This document shows positions 1-7,049 of a stretch of 13,924 nucleotides of DNA, in pieces. This stretch comes from Erysipelotrichaceae bacterium. Lineage in GTDB: Bacteria; Bacillota_I; Bacilli_A; Erysipelotrichales; Erysipelotrichaceae. Made by a program: the position numbers and the translations under genes. The stretch spans positions 1 to 13,924 of the forward strand of contig JAUNJW010000019.1 of the NCBI GenBank assembly GCA_030533035.1. Reading direction: 5' to 3'. The notes under the pieces are model-generated. The model ran no database searches, was not told where the DNA came from, and saw only the letters and a list, made by a program, of their open reading frames with translations. The stretch's first letter is position 1, and the number at the start of each line of letters is the position of its first letter.

Positions 1-2
1 TC

Positions 3-107
3 CGCGGTGCCTCCGGGGTGATGGAATCAGGTGAGTATACCGGAATGATCACTGAGCCTCTTCCGGAGTTCTGTGAGATCCTTGATGGGATGTACGGCTG
101 GAAGTGA
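3..107 (+). CDS. C-terminal end of an unidentified protein (partial)
   Basis: An open frame enters from the left edge and stops with TGA at 105-107. The 34 visible residues include EYTGMITEPLPEFCEIL and end in GMYGWK. The frame has no other stop, and it is the only one of the three + frames open across this stretch. The fragment is too short for me to recognise a family. It is convergent with the peptidase gene at 156-1601, and the hairpin at 129-150 lies between them. Confidence 0.55.
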   Translation, partial: RGASGVMESGEYTGMITEPLPEFCEILDGMYGWK

Positions 108-124
108 AAAATACAGAATCCGAT

Positions 125-150
125 GAAAAAAGCCATCCTGTGATGGCTTT
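125..150 (-). terminator. Rho-independent terminator of the S10 peptidase gene
   Basis: The perfect 9-bp stem AAAGCCATC (129-137) / GATGGCTTT (142-150) has a 4-base loop. Read on the minus strand it runs into a T-run (complement of the A-run at 126-131), just after the stop codon of the peptidase gene. On the + strand no T-run follows, so it mainly serves the minus gene. Confidence 0.8.
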
Positions 151-155
151 CGGAA

Positions 156-1601
156 TTATAGCGGTTTGCCGCCGAGGACAAACGCGCGGATATCCTGACT
201 CAGTTCCCTTGCGTTTTCCTCACCGATGTAGATCATGTGGCCGGATCTGTAGCCCTTGACAAAGACCCTGTCCCTTGGCAGGCCGGCATGGTCAACGGTG
301 TAATACACATGGCCGAACTCCGTGCAGAGATCATACCAGCCGTTGGCGAAGAAAGTCCGCATGCCGGGTCTTCTGGTCATCGCGTTTCTCAGATGCTCGC
401 CGGTTGTGCCGGATTTTGATTCGCGGTTCCAGTCTTTGTAATACATGGTCATGTTTACATATGTGCGGTCCAGGGAAACATTGAGATACGGCAGGATGTC
501 GCCGGTCAGGGCCGCGTAGAAATATGTGTCATAACGGTCGGCGGTGGCGTCGTCCCATAAGGCCTTCTGCTCTTCATCCTTCCAGGGGCTGAGCAGGGGT
601 CTTGTGATTCTGCCGTCATAGCGGGAGACTGCCTTGCCCTGTTTTTTCAGGACTTCCTGCCTGTAATCGTTGTCGTCGATCTTCAGGCCATGGGCAATCA
701 GGTACTCCCGGGAAACGCCGGTATAGTAGGAAACCTTCTCAATGATTTCTTCTTTCTTTTCCTCCGCAAGAGCCTCACCTTTGTAAAGGGCAAGAAGATA
801 CTCTTCATCGGCAAACGCCTTGGCCTCGGCAACGAATTCTTCCACCGTCTGTTCGGATGGATGATTGTGATACCAGTTGACGCCGGCATAGGTGGGAAAG
901 CCGATGACACTGTCTTCAACCGGAACATTTTTGCCGAAATACTCTCCGACCGTTACGGTATTGCCGATCATGACGATGCCGTCAAAGGCAACCCCGTAAG
1001 CCCTCTCTTTTCCGCCGACAGCGGCTATGCCGGCAGCGGTAGCGCTTCTGGTGCAGCCGTAGCTTTCACCGATCAGGTATTTTGGGGAAAGGCCGCGCTT
1101 ATAGCGCAGGCACCAGGCCTCGATGAAGTTGAGGAGCGCTTCGGCGTCAGCTTCAATGCCGAGGAACTGGTCCTTTTCCTTTTCATCCAGCAGCATCCCG
1201 TAGCCGGTGCCCACCGGGTCGATCAGGACCAGGTCAGCCGCGTCGAGCAGGCAGTCGGGATTGTCGATGACTTCATAGGGGCCGAAGGCGCTCGGCCTGT
1301 CCGGTTCGCCATAGGATACTCTTCTTGTGCCGAAGAAACCGGCGTGGACATAAATGGAGGAGGAGCCCGGGCCGCCGTTGTAGGCGAAAATCACCGGTCT
1401 TGAGGAAACGTCCTTCACATCTGTCCTGAAATAGGAATAGGAGAAGATGGAAGCGGCCGGCTTTCCTTCTGCGTTGTAGAAGACATTGTCTTCACTCACG
1501 GTTCTGTAGGGAATGATCTGTCCGTTCAGTTCGATGGAATGTTCGCTTTCGAACCGGGCCGGCCTGAAATCATCCGGCCTTATGCATTCTGTTCTGTACA
1601 T
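156..1601 (-). CDS. S10-family serine carboxypeptidase-like protein
   Basis: This is an alpha/beta-hydrolase of peptidase family S10, predicted to remove C-terminal residues from peptides. From the chosen start it has 481 residues. The oxyanion-loop motif NGGPGSSS is at about 75-82. The nucleophile lies in GESYG (Ser180), followed by NGWYD (Asp424) and YRSGH (His455), so the catalytic triad is complete and in family order. No signal peptide or membrane segment is visible, so the enzyme is probably cytoplasmic, unlike vacuolar or lysosomal S10 enzymes. The frame can extend to 1655, but I prefer the ATG at 1599-1601. It has an AGAGGT ribosome site 8 bases upstream, and the extended -10 box at 1621-1629 would put the transcript start near 1614, downstream of the longer starts. 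The substrate is unknown. The family call is sure; peptidase activity is inferred from the intact triad. Confidence 0.9.
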   Translation of the reverse strand: MYRTECIRPDDFRPARFESEHSIELNGQIIPYRTVSEDNVFYNAEGKPAASIFSYSYFRTDVKDVSSRPVIFAYNGGPGSSSIYVHAGFFGTRRVSYGEPDRPSAFGPYEVIDNPDCLLDAADLVLIDPVGTGYGMLLDEKEKDQFLGIEADAEALLNFIEAWCLRYKRGLSPKYLIGESYGCTRSATAAGIAAVGGKERAYGVAFDGIVMIGNTVTVGEYFGKNVPVEDSVIGFPTYAGVNWYHNHPSEQTVEEFVAEAKAFADEEYLLALYKGEALAEEKKEEIIEKVSYYTGVSREYLIAHGLKIDDNDYRQEVLKKQGKAVSRYDGRITRPLLSPWKDEEQKALWDDATADRYDTYFYAALTGDILPYLNVSLDRTYVNMTMYYKDWNRESKSGTTGEHLRNAMTRRPGMRTFFANGWYDLCTEFGHVYYTVDHAGLPRDRVFVKGYRSGHMIYIGEENARELSQDIRAFVLGGKPL

Positions 1602-1620
1602 GTTGGATACCTCTGTCTGT

Positions 1621-1629
1621 ATCATAGCA
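1621..1629 (-). promoter_or_regulatory. Extended -10 promoter of the S10 peptidase gene
   Basis: On the minus strand TGCTATGAT is an extended -10 element (TG-n-TATGAT). No good -35 hexamer lies 16-18 bases upstream, where a T-rich tract is found instead; this is usual for extended -10 promoters. Transcription would begin near 1614, leaving a leader of about 13 bases that still holds the AGAGGT ribosome site. Confidence 0.5.
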
Positions 1630-1680
1630 GGACAGGGAAAAAAAGAAACTGACATTGCCCGCCGGGAAGAATCATTTCAG

Positions 1681-1709
1681 TTGAAAAAACCCCGTGTGCT
1701 CACTACGAT
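1681..1709 (+). promoter_or_regulatory. Sigma-A type promoter of the small membrane protein gene
   Basis: TTGAAA (1681-1686), a 17-base spacer and TACGAT (1704-1709) make a good vegetative promoter. The first in-frame ATG of the downstream gene is at 1717, 8 bases after the -10 box, so the transcript may start at or next to its AUG. Confidence 0.5.
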
Positions 1710-1716
1710 ACCGTAT

Positions 1717-2100
1717 ATGAGCATACAGGGACACTTTCACGCGCTGCTCGGCCTGGCCGGGCTTGCCTTAATCATCTATTCTGTTCTGACGGCCGCCGGC
1801 AGGATTCCGGTGCCTTCCCTGATTCCGCCGAAGACGGAAAAGGACAGGCAGAGGCAGATGCGCTTCTATGCCGTCAGCTATGGCGGCATGGGCGTCATGG
1901 CTCTGACGGAGATGCTGGACTTCTACACCGACTGGCAGTGGGTCATCACCCTGGGCGCCTGCGTGAGGATCGTCGTGACCGTATATATTCTTGTCCGCCT
2001 GGTTTTCAAACCGTATATCCCCGGCTATTATCCGGGTGACACGGCCGACCGCGCGGAAGCGAAAGCCAGACAGGCACAAATGCACGCTGATGTGAAATGA
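1717..2100 (+). CDS. Small integral membrane protein, function unknown
   Basis: The 127-residue protein has three hydrophobic segments: about 8-27 (LLGLAGLALIIYSVL), 49-66 (FYAVSYGGMGVMALTEML) and 74-96 (WVITLGACVRIVVTVYILV). A charged C-terminal tail rich in Ala, Arg and Lys follows. I do not recognise the family. The start is uncertain. The frame is open back to 1513, which is antisense to the peptidase gene, and no ribosome binding site precedes ATG 1717. A TTG at 1681 is a possible alternative, but it coincides with the -35 box. The gene is divergent from the S10 peptidase and convergent with the BrkB gene, and its stop lies inside the loop of a terminator hairpin. Confidence 0.7.
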   Translation: MSIQGHFHALLGLAGLALIIYSVLTAAGRIPVPSLIPPKTEKDRQRQMRFYAVSYGGMGVMALTEMLDFYTDWQWVITLGACVRIVVTVYILVRLVFKPYIPGYYPGDTADRAEAKARQAQMHADVK

Positions 2101-2114
2101 ACATCAGCTTTTTT
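2086..2114 (+). terminator. Terminator overlapping the stop codons of two convergent genes
   Basis: GCTGATGT (2086-2093) pairs perfectly with ACATCAGC (2101-2108), and TTTTTT follows. The TGA stop of the small membrane protein is in the loop, and the stop of the convergent BrkB gene (2104-2106) is in the right arm. On the minus strand there is no T-run, so it acts on the + transcript. Confidence 0.8.
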
Positions 2115-2940
2115 CTTTGAGGGCCCTGTTCAGCGAAGCGCCGTAGAACAGGATTGTGATGATGAATTTCATCCACATCGCTGTTAAGAAGACAGCGGCC
2201 AGGGAACCGTAGACGGACGACGCTTTCCAGAAGTTTCCCATGAAGAAACCGAAGGCCAGGGTGAAAGCCGCCGCTGCAGCGGAGGTGAACACCGCCCCGG
2301 GCAGCTGTGAGCGGAAGTCTGTTTTTTCAGCAGGCAGCCAGGCGTAGCAGACCACAATCAGGAATACCATCGCCACCAGCGCCACCGGACCGGAGCTTTC
2401 AAGGATTCTTTTCAGAATGGCAGGCAGGGCAGCCGCCGGCAGCGACGCCGCCAGCGTATCGACCAGATCAATCAGCGGCTGTTTCAGCAGCTGGGTCAGA
2501 AGCAGCGCCGGAATCAGCAGGATGAACAGCAGGGTGACCGCCAGCGCTTTCGGCTTTCCTTTCAGGCCGGACTTGCGCTGGCCGGCAATCTGTTCAAGGC
2601 CTGTCTGAATCGCCGAGACGCCGTTGGAGGCTGACCACAGGGTTGTCAGCGCGGAAACAGAAGCGACCAGGCCGCCCGACTGGGAATTGAGGTTGCGGAT
2701 GACACTGTCCAGCATTGACTGCACCGCCGGCAGGTCCTTGATAAACTGCGACAGCCAGGCGCTGAAATCCTCTGCCGAAAAACCCGGCAGCAGGTTGATG
2801 ACGGCAATCACCAGCATCAGCAGCGGGATCATCGCCATCAGGATGTACAGCGTCGCGTAGCCGGAATAGACAGACATCTCGTTGCTGGAAAAAATGCGGA
2901 GCGTATTCATGACGAGCTTCACAAACCTGTTGTTTTTCAT
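2104..2940 (-). CDS. YihY/BrkB family inner-membrane protein
   Basis: The 278-residue protein belongs to the YihY/virulence factor BrkB family of integral membrane proteins; the name comes from older RNase BN and serum-resistance assignments and says little about function. Hydrophobic segments lie near 27-51, 88-105, 132-152, 184-201, 215-236 and 245-270. The family signatures are visible: CYAWLPAEKTDFRSQLPGA at about 198-216 and YGSLAAVFLTAMWMKF followed by FYGASLNR near the C-terminus. The frame runs back to 3069, but ATG 2938-2940 is preferred. A GGAG site lies about 11 bases upstream, and a longer protein would cover the marR promoter region and lack a membrane-protein-like N-terminus. 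It is divergent from the MarR gene, so MarR may regulate it. No clear terminator is seen on its own strand. Confidence 0.88.
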   Translation of the reverse strand: MKNNRFVKLVMNTLRIFSSNEMSVYSGYATLYILMAMIPLLMLVIAVINLLPGFSAEDFSAWLSQFIKDLPAVQSMLDSVIRNLNSQSGGLVASVSALTTLWSASNGVSAIQTGLEQIAGQRKSGLKGKPKALAVTLLFILLIPALLLTQLLKQPLIDLVDTLAASLPAAALPAILKRILESSGPVALVAMVFLIVVCYAWLPAEKTDFRSQLPGAVFTSAAAAAFTLAFGFFMGNFWKASSVYGSLAAVFLTAMWMKFIITILFYGASLNRALKEKS

Positions 2941-3030
2941 ATTATTATTTCTCCGGAAGATTGTTCTTCTGTATCCATAATACATGCATTGACGCGGATC
3001 TGTAAGCAGGGAATGACAGATACGGTACCG

Positions 3031-3059
3031 TTGACGCTGAAAGAATGCCTGCATACAAT
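3031..3059 (+). promoter_or_regulatory. Sigma-A promoter of the marR transcription unit
   Basis: TTGACG (3031-3036), exactly 17 bases, then TACAAT (3054-3059). Transcription would begin near 3066, giving a leader of about 37 bases that ends in the strong ribosome site AAGGAGG (3091-3097) before ATG 3103. Confidence 0.7.
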
Positions 3060-3102
3060 GAATATACAAAAGGAATGCGTGCCATTCAAAAAGGAGGAAG
3101 CC

Positions 3103-3555
3103 ATGCAGGAGAGGTTTGAACGCTTTACTACATCCATTTCATCCATTTCAATGGGAATCCGCAGAATCAAAAACATTGAAATGAAAAAACTCGGTCTGCG
3201 GGAAAAACATGTGGACTGCATCTATCTGCTGGCTGACTATCCCGCCGGCCTGACCCGCACCCAGATCGCCGAGCTCAATGAGATGGACCGCTCCGCTGTC
3301 ATCCGCTGCATGGACCAGCTGGAGGAAAAAGGACTGGTCTATATGGAAGAAGCGGGCTCCAGAAAGATTACGACTAGCTGGCATCTGACCGACAAGGGCT
3401 ACCAGACAGCCCGTCTGGTCAGCAGCCGCATCGACGAAGCCGTGGACGCTGTCGGCAGTTTCTTAAGCAAAGAAGAAAGAAAAACCCTTTATAAAAACCT
3501 TGACCGGATTGTTGTCAATCTGGAAGACTACATCAGGAAAAAAGAAGAGGAATAA
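3103..3555 (+). CDS. MarR-family transcriptional regulator
   Basis: The 150-residue protein is typical in length for MarR-family winged-helix dimers that respond to small ligands or oxidants. The core lies at about 32-100. Its recognition segment is LTRTQIAELNEMDRSAVIRC (about 50-69), and the wing and its flank are GLVYMEEAGSRKITTSWHLT (about 77-96), ending in the usual LTDKGY. Terminal helices at 1-30 and 105-148 would form the dimer interface. I chose ATG 3103 because of the AAGGAGG ribosome site 5 bases upstream; the longer frame from 2989 has none. It is divergent from the BrkB gene and 63 bases upstream of the zinc-ribbon gene on the same strand. These two are the obvious regulation targets; the ligand is unknown. 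Confidence 0.92.
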   Translation: MQERFERFTTSISSISMGIRRIKNIEMKKLGLREKHVDCIYLLADYPAGLTRTQIAELNEMDRSAVIRCMDQLEEKGLVYMEEAGSRKITTSWHLTDKGYQTARLVSSRIDEAVDAVGSFLSKEERKTLYKNLDRIVVNLEDYIRKKEEE

Positions 3556-3618
3556 CATCCCGGCGTGTTTTTTGCGCAGGCCTGAGATATTCTGAAACAG
3601 AAGAGGGAGGTAGTGAAG

Positions 3619-4632
3619 ATGGAAGCTGAACTCCGTTTCGGAATTGTCACGGGCCTGTTTTATCGTTGTGCCGGCCGTCCGGCGCCGCGCCAGCTGGATC
3701 TGCTGAATGAGTGGTTCGGCGGGCTTGTCATCTGCGAAGAGGAATCCGACGGCAATACGAAAACACCGCCGTATTTTTCAGAGGAGGATCTCAGGATCCA
3801 CGCCGTCCGCTATCATGAAAGGCTTTATTCGGGCGCGGATGAAATCATCGCCCAGCTGTGTGGAAGGCTGACCGGCCTGGCCAGGGGCAACCGGGAAAAG
3901 CAGCGGAAAAACGCGGTCCTGGTCCAGAAACATGTCTGCCGCCGGATGTGTGAGGATTACAGCCTGTTTGAATATGTCATCGCCCTGGCTGGCAGCGCTG
4001 TTCTGGAACTGGCAGACGAAGAACTCAACACGTTTTATCAGGAACTTCTGCGTTTTGTGATTGACCTGGCATATGCCCGCGAAGAAATGAGTGAAAGCGA
4101 AAGGGACGGGGAACCGTTCCCGGTGGATGACGAGATCTTTGACGCGGTCGTTTACAATGCCGCCTATCAGCTGAATCTGGAAACAGCTGAAGGCCTTGTC
4201 AATGGATACACATGGCTGCTTCTGGGCTCCTTCTTAAGAAACGAGGCAGGCCGGATCACCCGCCGTTTTGACTCCTCCTTCAATGAAGTCAACCGCATGC
4301 CGTCGGAAGAACCGACGCTGCTGTCAAAACTCGATTATCTCTTTTTCCCGGAAGACTATGAATTCACTTATGACGGCGACGACTTTGAATCCAGGTTCCC
4401 GGACATCCGCTGGCAGTGCGATCAGTGCGGGGCGGTGCTCAATGACCAGGAGGGCTTCGATGATCATTACGAAGCCTGGCAGTGCCGCCGCTGCGGCCAT
4501 ATCAATCCGCTGGACCCGCGGCGCATCTATGAAAACAATGAGGACGCCTTCAATGACCGGATGCCGATGGCGGAAGACAAAATGAAAGAGGCTCTGGAAA
4601 GAAGAAAAAAACAACAGAATCATAAAAGGTGA
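3619..4632 (+). CDS. Protein of unknown function with C-terminal zinc ribbon
   Basis: The 337-residue, mostly acidic protein is probably soluble and mainly helical in the first 250 residues. The C-terminal part carries two CxxC knuckles: CDQC (267-270) and CRRC (289-292), 18 residues apart. This rubredoxin-like pattern probably binds one zinc or iron. A basic tail ERRKKQQNHKR ends the protein. I do not recognise the N-terminal family. The start is ATG 3619, 8 bases after GGGAGG (3605-3610); a GTG at 3613 is in frame but too close to that site. With only 63 bases and no clear terminator after marR, it is probably co-transcribed with it. Confidence 0.8.
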   Translation: MEAELRFGIVTGLFYRCAGRPAPRQLDLLNEWFGGLVICEEESDGNTKTPPYFSEEDLRIHAVRYHERLYSGADEIIAQLCGRLTGLARGNREKQRKNAVLVQKHVCRRMCEDYSLFEYVIALAGSAVLELADEELNTFYQELLRFVIDLAYAREEMSESERDGEPFPVDDEIFDAVVYNAAYQLNLETAEGLVNGYTWLLLGSFLRNEAGRITRRFDSSFNEVNRMPSEEPTLLSKLDYLFFPEDYEFTYDGDDFESRFPDIRWQCDQCGAVLNDQEGFDDHYEAWQCRRCGHINPLDPRRIYENNEDAFNDRMPMAEDKMKEALERRKKQQNHKR

Positions 4633-4690
4633 TACAAAAAGAAAATGCTTCCATGTATTCTAAAGGTAGAAAACAGAAGGAGGCATTTTT

Positions 4691-5320
4691 ATGTCCCAGG
4701 ATTTTTATCATTGGAATATTGAGGAGTTCACCGCCGCTTCCGCTTCGAAGGAACCTGTTCCCGGCGGCGGGGGCGTCAGCGCCTTATGCGGCTCGCTGGC
4801 CGCGAGCCTGGCGGCGATGGTCACCAACCTGACAATCGGGAAAAAGAAATTTCTGGAATATACGGAAGAGCTGGAAGGCATCCGCACTGCCGCCGAAGAT
4901 CTGAGAAAAGACCTGCTTGCCTGCATCGCCCGTGACGCCGAAGCGTTCGCGCCGCTGGCTAAGGCCTACAGTCTGCCCAAAGACACCCCGGGCTATCAGG
5001 AATTGATGGAACAGTGCCTGAGAGTGGCGGCGGAACCTCCTGCCGCGATTCTCAAAGACTGTGTGAAAGTTATTGAACTGGATGAAAGGCTGCAGGAGAT
5101 CGGCTCAAAGCTCGCCATCTCCGATGCCGCGACATCGGTAATGCTGGCGCACGGCGCCATGTACGGGGCGTATATGAATGTCATCGTCAACACCCGGCTG
5201 ATGAAGGACAGGGAATACGCGGATGATTACGCCGCAAAGGCAAAGGCGCTGCTGGACGGATACGCGCCGCGGGCTCTTGCGGTTTATGACAATATTACAG
5301 GGAGGCTTTTAAATGGCTGA
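4691..5320 (+). CDS. fchA: Methenyl-THF cyclohydrolase / formimino-THF cyclodeaminase family (FchA)
   Basis: The 209-residue protein matches the cyclodeaminase/cyclohydrolase family (FchA, homologous to the cyclodeaminase half of eukaryotic FTCD). These enzymes interconvert 10-formyl-THF and 5,10-methenyl-THF, or deaminate formimino-THF. Family marks are the glycine-rich N-terminal segment PVPGGGGVSALCGSLAASLA (22-41), and SDAATSVMLAHGAMYGAYMN followed by VIVNTRLMKD (144-173). The length is normal. The start is backed by AGAAGGAGG (about 4675-4683). Its 3' end overlaps folD by 8 bases, so the two are translationally coupled. No ferment-type formimino pathway gene is next to it. Together with the altered FolD, this favours the cyclohydrolase role. 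Confidence 0.9.
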   Translation: MSQDFYHWNIEEFTAASASKEPVPGGGGVSALCGSLAASLAAMVTNLTIGKKKFLEYTEELEGIRTAAEDLRKDLLACIARDAEAFAPLAKAYSLPKDTPGYQELMEQCLRVAAEPPAAILKDCVKVIELDERLQEIGSKLAISDAATSVMLAHGAMYGAYMNVIVNTRLMKDREYADDYAAKAKALLDGYAPRALAVYDNITGRLLNG

Positions 5321-6167
5321 ATTGCTGAAAGGAAAACCGGTCGCCGACGCATTGCTTGAAAGATGCCGCGCGCAGACCGAAAAACTGAAGGAAAAAGGAA
5401 TCACCCCGACGCTTGCGATCGTCCGCTGCGGCGAGGATCCCAGCGATCTTTCCTATGAAAAAGGCGCCATGAAGCGCTGTGAGGCAGCCGGCGTCGCGGT
5501 GAAGAATATCGTCATGCCGGCGGACGTCGATTCTGAAACATTCTATAAGAATATTGACGACGCAAACCATGATCCTTCCATCCACGGCATTCTCATGTTC
5601 AGGCCGGTGCCGAAACAGCTCGGCAAGGAAAGGGCCAGACTGGCCATCGCCCCGGAAAAGGATGTCGACGGCTGCACAAACGGCTCCCTGGCCGGCGTAT
5701 TCACGAACACGCTGACCGGCTTTGCGCCGTGCACGGCCCAGGCTGTCATTGAAATCTTTGACTACTACGGTATTGATCTCAAAGGCAAAAACGTCACCCT
5801 GATCGGCCGCTCTCTGGTTGTCGGAAAACCGCTGGCGATGCTGCTGATGAACAGAAACGCCACGATTACCGTCTGCCACACCAGAACCGTCGATGTGCCT
5901 GCCATCACCAGAAAGGCGGACATCGTTGTCTGCGCTGCCGGTGAGCCGGAAATGGCTGGTGCCTCATACTTCTCAGAAGGCCAGATCGTCGCTGATGTCG
6001 GCATCAACTGGAATGAGGAAAAAGGAAAGCTCTGCGGCGATGTTCTCTTTGAGGAGGCCGAGCCCATCGTAGACAAAATCACCCCTGTGCCGGGCGGAGT
6101 CGGCTCAGTCACAACCGCTGTCCTTGTCTCGCACGTGGTGGAGGCGGCCCTGCGCCAGAACGGCTGA
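5313..6167 (+). CDS. folD: FolD-family methylene-THF dehydrogenase, probably lacking cyclohydrolase activity
   Basis: The 284-residue protein has the FolD fold. The N-terminal THF-binding half includes KDVDG (116-120). The Rossmann half has the nucleotide loop GRSLVVGKP (165-173), then CHTRT (188-192), DVGIN (228-232) and the family signature PVPGGVGSVT (258-267). Bifunctional FolD enzymes carry YxxxK (E. coli Tyr50/Lys54) and VQLPLP (Gln98). Here Tyr48 is kept, but the Lys position is Ala52 (YEKGA), and the Gln position is Phe96 (MFRPVP). Both residues are tied to the cyclohydrolase step, so I infer a dehydrogenase-only enzyme, as in the yeast NAD-dependent form. The start is supported by GGGAGG (about 5300-5304), lying inside the end of fchA, which it overlaps by 8 bases. 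Confidence 0.93.
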   Translation: MAELLKGKPVADALLERCRAQTEKLKEKGITPTLAIVRCGEDPSDLSYEKGAMKRCEAAGVAVKNIVMPADVDSETFYKNIDDANHDPSIHGILMFRPVPKQLGKERARLAIAPEKDVDGCTNGSLAGVFTNTLTGFAPCTAQAVIEIFDYYGIDLKGKNVTLIGRSLVVGKPLAMLLMNRNATITVCHTRTVDVPAITRKADIVVCAAGEPEMAGASYFSEGQIVADVGINWNEEKGKLCGDVLFEEAEPIVDKITPVPGGVGSVTTAVLVSHVVEAALRQNG

Positions 6168-6189
6168 GAACAGAAACACCGCATTATGT

Positions 6190-6257
6190 TATAATTCAAA
6201 CGGCACCGGACCCGCGTTTCCGCACTGATTAAAAGCGCCGAGGTCCGGTGCTGTTTT
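6190..6257 (+). terminator. Hairpin after folD, with a promoter-like TATAAT directly before it
   Basis: GCACCGGACC (6203-6212) pairs perfectly with GGTCCGGTGC (6242-6251). The stem can extend outward through a G-U pair to AAACG/TGTTT, giving about 15 bp around a 29-base loop, with TTTT at 6254-6257. It lies between the convergent folD and pfpI-like genes and is best read as the folD terminator. TGTTATAAT (6187-6195) just upstream resembles an extended -10 box. Confidence 0.5.
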
Positions 6258-6263
6258 GCGTTC

Positions 6264-6301
6264 CGAAAAGAAAAAGGCAGAACCGCTGATCAGTTCTGCC
6301 T
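6264..6301 (-). terminator. Rho-independent terminator of the DJ-1/PfpI gene
   Basis: AGGCAGAAC (6275-6283) pairs perfectly with GTTCTGCCT (6293-6301). On the minus strand it is followed by a T-run interrupted by one C (complement of 6264-6275). It lies 6 bases past the stop codon of the minus-strand gene. Confidence 0.85.
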
Positions 6302-6307
6302 GAAGAA

Positions 6308-6904
6308 TTATGCGTTCTTAATGCTTTCGCACAGGGCGTTGTATAACATGCCCTGTTTAACGGCTTCAACATTGCCCTCAAGAGCTTCCGCGAGCCTGAA
6401 AGCGAAGGGGAATGTGGTGGCCGGGCCTCTGGATGTGATCAGATTGCCGTCGGTGACAACCATGCATTCCATCTGCGCGTTGTCGTCAACGTAATTGGCG
6501 TCGGCGAACATATCGCGGTATTTGGGGGCAGGGTAGGAAGTCAGTGTTCTGCCGGCACTGACGCCTGCTTCCTTGAGAACCATCGGGCCGGCGCAGATCG
6601 CTGCGACATACTTGTTTTCATCCATGAACTGTCTGACCCATGCCAGAACCGGTTCGCTCTTTGCCAGGTTGGCGGCGCCGGGCATTCCGCCGGGAATGAT
6701 GACCATGTCATATTCGTTGTAATCAACATCCTTGATCAGTCTGTCCGCCTTGACATACATGTCATGGCAGCCTCTGACCATTTCTTCTTCAATGGAGACA
6801 GTGTCGCAGGCAACGCCTGTTCTTCGAAGAATGTCCGCCAGGAATAAGGATTCGCCTTCTTCGTATCCGTCGGCGAGAAGTACTGCTGCTTTTTTATCAC
6901 TCAT
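6308..6904 (-). CDS. DJ-1/PfpI family protein (YajL/ThiJ-like)
   Basis: The 198-residue protein is of DJ-1 type. The acidic residue that tunes the active cysteine is Glu18 in GYEEGE, at the same position as in human DJ-1. The nucleophile elbow is AAICAGP with Cys104. IIPGGMPGA (about 69-77) and TSRGPATTFPFA (157-168) are also family motifs. Members are reported as glyoxalases, deglycases, chaperones or oxidative-stress proteins; the sequence does not decide between these. ATG 6904 has GAGGTG upstream at good spacing. The gene is divergent from the SseB-domain gene, and the 145-base gap between them contains a perfect inverted repeat. Confidence 0.92.
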   Translation of the reverse strand: MSDKKAAVLLADGYEEGESLFLADILRRTGVACDTVSIEEEMVRGCHDMYVKADRLIKDVDYNEYDMVIIPGGMPGAANLAKSEPVLAWVRQFMDENKYVAAICAGPMVLKEAGVSAGRTLTSYPAPKYRDMFADANYVDDNAQMECMVVTDGNLITSRGPATTFPFAFRLAEALEGNVEAVKQGMLYNALCESIKNA

Positions 6905-6956
6905 GTTTTTTCACCTCACACCTGCATATTAATCAGAATCGTTCCGTACTGAAAGC

Positions 6957-6977
6957 ATTTTCCAGTTTCTGGAAAAT
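6957..6977. promoter_or_regulatory. Perfect 9-3-9 inverted repeat, probable operator
   Basis: ATTTTCCAG (6957-6965), TTT, CTGGAAAAT (6969-6977) is a perfect inverted repeat between two divergent genes. It overlaps the -35 box and spacer of the likely + strand promoter (TTTCCA 6959-6964, 17 bases, TTTAAT 6982-6987). The short loop and the lack of a T-run argue against a terminator. A dimeric repressor site is the simplest reading; no regulator gene lies beside it. Confidence 0.55.
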
Positions 6978-7049
6978 TCACTTTAATATTGTGCCCTTAC
7001 GGAAGATTATGAAGAGGAAATATGTCACAATGAAACCGGGAGAACAAAA

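Noticed and set aside
690..1403. A long + strand open frame of 237 codons
   Set aside because: It is fully antisense to the S10 peptidase gene, whose catalytic motifs are in the other strand. It has no ribosome site and no recognisable motif.
1602..1655. Longer N-terminus for the S10 peptidase (start at 1655)
   Set aside because: The extended -10 box at 1621-1629 would lie inside that coding part, and the start has no convincing ribosome site.
2941..3069. Longer N-terminus for the BrkB-like protein
   Set aside because: It would run through the marR promoter and add residues unlike the family; the start at 2940 has a GGAG site.
5295..5879. A 194-codon minus-strand open frame
   Set aside because: It is antisense to folD, which has all family motifs on the + strand; the frame is open only because of codon bias.
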